DNA of 53,851 bases. Source: Clostridia bacterium. Its GTDB lineage: Bacteria; Bacillota; Clostridia; Oscillospirales; CAG-272. The position numbers were made by a program, and so were the translations under genes. Shown here in pieces: positions 51,682 through 53,851 of this stretch; positions within the stretch are counted from its first letter, which is position 1, and each line of letters begins with the position of its first letter. The DNA is taken from positions 1-53,851 of the forward strand of contig JAFTZI010000116.1 in assembly GCA_017461055.1 (NCBI GenBank), given 5' to 3'. A model generated the notes under the pieces. That model searched no databases and had not been told where the DNA came from. It saw nothing but the letters and a program-made list of their open reading frames with translations.

Positions 51682-51885
51682 TTATTTAGAATTCTTAATG
51701 GAATTTTCGTAAGATTCGATCATCTTCTTAACCATTTGACCACCGATAGAACCTGCTTCCTTAGAAGTCAAGTTACCATTGTAACCGTTTTGGTTAAGAG
51801 TAACACCTACTTCGCTTGCAGCCTGCATCTTGAACTGGTCAAGAGCTGCCTTAGCTTCTGGAACTGAGATGTTGTTCTTAGACAT
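51682..51885 (-). CDS. Alpha/beta-type small acid-soluble spore protein
   Basis: 67 residues. The family core is seen: VPEAKAALDQFK, SEVGV, GYNGNLTSKEAGSIGGQMVKKMI. It coats and protects spore DNA and is degraded at germination by the GPR protease. At the GPR cleavage position, where the family usually has Glu-Ile or Glu-Val, this protein has Gln-Ala (FKMQAASEVGV). CAGGAG lies before the ATG. No confident sigma-G promoter was located. Confidence 0.95.
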   Translation of the reverse strand: MSKNNISVPEAKAALDQFKMQAASEVGVTLNQNGYNGNLTSKEAGSIGGQMVKKMIESYENSIKNSK

Positions 51886-51922
51886 AATAAACTCCTGTTC
51901 GTATTATCTATATTATCGAGCA

Positions 51923-51947
51923 TAGGCGGTTTGCTTAAAACCGCCTA
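51923..51947. repeat. 10-bp inverted repeat upstream of the SASP gene
   Basis: TAGGCGGTTT pairs with AAACCGCCTA around a 5-base loop. There is no T run on either side. It could be an operator or a weak terminator in the SASP leader. Confidence 0.55.
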
Positions 51948-52039
51948 ATCAACAAGACAGCTAAAAGCAAATCTCAAATGCTCTGCTATTATTATGTTGA
52001 ATTGATTAGAAATTATTAATGGAAATTTTTATGATAAAT

Positions 52040-52080
52040 AAAAGGCTTATCAAAAGCACGACACTTTGATAAGCCTTTTT
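52040..52080. terminator. Terminator after the deacetylase remnant
   Basis: A 15-bp stem (52040-52054 with 52065-52079) with a T run on both strands. It serves the minus-strand transcript ending at 52085. Confidence 0.88.
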
Positions 52081-52084
52081 GCGT

Positions 52085-52767
52085 CTATAAAAGAACCTCT
52101 TTGTTAGTTCCGTAAAAAATGTCATCGTGAAATGCAAGCTTGTGACAAATTTTTTCAAATTTTTCCCAAGTAATGTATTCCGCATCCATTTCATAGGAAT
52201 GTCCCCAAATGTACAGAAGAGAAGGAATATCGCTATTCAATGCTAAAAAATCATCGACAATTTCTTCAAGACAGTCTTCAATATAGTACACGGTAGAATT
52301 GAGTCTCAACAGATTTTCCTGCACTTTGAAATTATGTGTTGATGTAATTGTTCTTGCAAGCTTGATTCCTGTATTATTTTTAATGATTTCAGCCACACGC
52401 TCGTCATTATTTTCGCCACCGCAAGGATAAGCCATGCTTACTACCTCATAACCGCAAAGCTTTGATAAATTTTGTCTATCCATTTCAACCTGTCTTATTA
52501 TTTCTTTTTCGTTACAGTATGGTAAAAACGGATGGGTCAAGGTATGGGCGGCAATTTCGTGCCCATTGTATATTTCTTTAATTTTGCTTTTATGTATCTT
52601 GTCGTGACGAACAATGTGCCCGTTTCTGTCAAGCGTGCCACTAAGACCTAAAAGCTCCGAGTTTAAATTAAATGTAGCCTTTATTGTTTAAAATTTTAAT
52701 AAGTCTGATATCTTGCGTCCCCATCATCAAAGCTGAAGGTAACCGCCTTTGTTTTTCCGTTCCACAT
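52085..52767 (-). pseudogene. Frameshifted polysaccharide deacetylase (NodB family)
   Basis: ATG 52767 with AAGGAG 5 bases upstream starts MWNGKTKAVTFSFDDG, a proper CE4 beginning, but the frame stops at 52698-52696 after 23 codons. The family text continues in a second frame (DIRLIKILNNKGY, ending in a stop) and then in a third from about 52675 (TFNLNSELLG, NGHEIAAHTLTHP, AYPCGG, YIWGHSYEMD) to 52085. So there are two lesions, near 52713 and 52677, where bases are missing or added. The metal-site Asp and the two His are present but in different frames. Either a decayed gene or sequencing error; expression as one protein is unlikely. Confidence 0.85.
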
Positions 52768-52776
52768 ATAAACTCC

Positions 52777-53565
52777 TTACTTAATTAAACCGTAATCTTG
52801 GGCGCATTTTTTTAGTCCGTCCTCTACATTACTGAAAATCACACCGAATTTTCTTGCTTTTTCGCAATTCATCCATAAATTCTGTCGAGACGGAGCATCT
52901 TCCACCTTTATGTTCTTGCTTAAAAGAGACAAAAACTCTTTCGTTATTTCATACATTGATTTTGTAGTTTCACTGCCGAAATTATATGCTCCGCCCGGTA
53001 GAAGAGCAACCTTATCCATATTTTGCGCAACCTCTTTTACATATGTTATGCCTCTGAATTGCTGTGAACTAAAGCAAACAGCGTCCTTGGCATTTAAAAT
53101 TCCCATAAAATAATTGGATTTTTTAAGGTAATAATCATACATCCACTCTGCTCGAAGCATAACAGCGCTTGGGTCTATATCAAGCACCCTGTTTTCCATT
53201 TCAAGCTTATGCTTTGCGTATACATTATTAGGCTTTACCATATTTTCCGTAAAAGGAATGTCACCGTTTCCACCGCTGTAAACCTGATCGGAGCTGAAGC
53301 ATATAAGCTTTATGCCTTTAGATGCCTTAGCTAAATAAATCGGAATAAGAACATTGGCAATATATGATTCATCGGGATTTTTTTCGCATTCACCAATATC
53401 GGATATAGCCGCAGTATGTATAATCGTATCAGCGTGACTTTCCTCTACTATACGTTTTATATCATCTTCACCTAAACCCTTAAGTGACGGACAAGCAATA
53501 ACATCCTTGCATATCTCCATAATTTTGCCGCCAACAAATCCACTCGCACCGGTAACTAAAATCAT
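52777..53565 (-). CDS. RmlD-like NAD(P)-dependent SDR sugar reductase
   Basis: 262 residues from the ATG at 53565, 5 bases after GGAGG; longer starts overlap that site. Rossmann motif TGASGFVG at 5-12, catalytic SSDQVYSG and YAKHK (Tyr-x3-Lys), as in dTDP-4-dehydrorhamnose reductases and NAD-dependent epimerases. No other rhamnose genes are present, so the sugar is uncertain. It is followed after 9 bases by the broken deacetylase. Confidence 0.88.
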   Translation of the reverse strand: MILVTGASGFVGGKIMEICKDVIACPSLKGLGEDDIKRIVEESHADTIIHTAAISDIGECEKNPDESYIANVLIPIYLAKASKGIKLICFSSDQVYSGGNGDIPFTENMVKPNNVYAKHKLEMENRVLDIDPSAVMLRAEWMYDYYLKKSNYFMGILNAKDAVCFSSQQFRGITYVKEVAQNMDKVALLPGGAYNFGSETTKSMYEITKEFLSLLSKNIKVEDAPSRQNLWMNCEKARKFGVIFSNVEDGLKKCAQDYGLIK

Positions 53566-53595
53566 CATAGCCTCCAAACAATAAAATCTAACACA

Positions 53596-53624
53596 ATTAT
53601 AGCATAGCGTTCACCGCTTTTCAA
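53596..53624 (-). promoter_or_regulatory. Sigma-A promoter of the SDR-deacetylase operon
   Basis: Minus strand: TTGAAA at 53624-53619, 17 bases, TATAAT at 53601-53596. Confidence 0.8.
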
Positions 53625-53697
53625 CTTGAAAGACTTCATATTTAATATAATAAAGGGAGCTTTTTCAAAAAAAATACGAAAAAAGTAAAAATAGTAC

Positions 53698-53726
53698 TTG
53701 ACAAAAGGAGAAAAGAGTGATAAAAT
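53698..53726 (+). promoter_or_regulatory. Strong promoter P1, probably of an rRNA operon
   Basis: TTGACA at 53698-53703, 17 bases, TAAAAT at 53721-53726, preceded by an AT-rich run. The surrounding AGTACTTGACAAA is repeated at the second promoter. Confidence 0.8.
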
Positions 53727-53821
53727 AGGCAAGCTTGCAAGGAAGAAGGCACAAAAAAGAGTGTCAAAAAGGTCGAAAGTACGGAAAAATAAAAAAAGTT
53801 TAAAAAACTTAAAAAAAGTAC

Positions 53822-53850
53822 TTGACAAAGTAAAAAGCAAGTGATATAAT
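53822..53850 (+). promoter_or_regulatory. Strong promoter P2 at the right edge, probably rRNA operon
   Basis: A perfect TTGACA at 53822-53827, 17 bases, a perfect TATAAT at 53845-53850, preceded by an A/T-rich UP-like stretch. It lies 124 bases after P1 with near-identical flanks and reads off the window; no coding region follows inside it. Confidence 0.85.
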
Positions 53851-53851
53851 A

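Noticed and set aside
53565..53840. 91-codon minus-strand frame at the right edge
   Set aside because: It lies over A/T-rich promoter DNA, is made almost only of Phe, Leu and Ser, and covers the SDR promoter and the two rRNA-type promoters.

Overview
The window is AT-rich, gene-dense bacterial DNA with strong Shine-Dalgarno sites (GGAGG types) and many clear sigma-A promoters (TTGACA-17-TATAAT types). An alpha/beta small acid-soluble spore protein, a GerA/SpoVAF-type germination protein, a SpoIIQ-like LytM protein, HPr kinase, Mini-RNase III and a group II ECF module all point to an anaerobic, spore-forming member of the Clostridia (Firmicutes). A gut-type Oscillospiraceae/Ruminococcaceae relative is likely, but that narrower placement is inference. 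No prophage, insertion sequence or CRISPR array was seen.

Layout. 1-616 is mostly non-coding, with a structured edge element and promoters. 617-4153 holds a two-component system (response regulator and kinase with separate promoters) followed by a THUMP-type rRNA methyltransferase. 4213-5625 is a spore germination protein whose ribosome site lies in a hairpin. 5676-10451 (minus) is DUF951, YfhO-like, ruvA, ruvB. It is divergent from 10609-15357 (plus): ruvC, SAM methyltransferase, ecfA1, ecfA2, ecfT, truA. 15420-19196 is an apparent operon of two CvpA-type membrane proteins and a Clp ATPase with a McsA-like zinc module. 19387-26784 holds a surface discoidin protein, glutamate dehydrogenase, an orphan sugar-binding lipoprotein and an alpha-galactosidase. 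hprK is at 26819-27757 (minus).

27870-30457 contains a degenerate sensor-like protein, a minus-strand trio of unknown proteins and a YfcE-type phosphoesterase. 30541-32649 is a Gfo/Idh/MocA oxidoreductase and a TIM-barrel isomerase. 32693-33346 (minus) is SpoIIQ-like. 33506-37340 is an unknown protein, a CDF metal exporter and a CotH-domain surface protein. 37435-42216 holds a nucleotidyltransferase-like protein missing its catalytic loop, a heterodimeric ABC exporter and mrnC. 42359-45311 is a glycerol-3-phosphate-dehydrogenase-like flavoprotein set ending in a half-length DUF1667 protein. tRNA-Leu(CAA) follows, then pcrA, two glycoside hydrolases and a conserved unknown protein (45582-51586). 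The right end has a SASP gene, a frameshifted polysaccharide deacetylase, an RmlD-like reductase, and two near-identical strong promoters reading off the edge that look like rRNA-operon promoters.

Themes: carbohydrate use (alpha-galactosidase, GH2, GH39-like, solute-binding protein, Gfo/Idh, isomerase, HprK), sporulation and germination, recombination and repair (RuvABC, PcrA), RNA maturation (TruA, MrnC, methyltransferases) and cell-surface display. The most unusual items are the zinc-finger Clp/CvpA operon, the hairpin over the germination gene's ribosome site, several apparently truncated or decayed family members, and the clusters of unknown genes at 27870-29903, 33506-34132 and 51023-51586.
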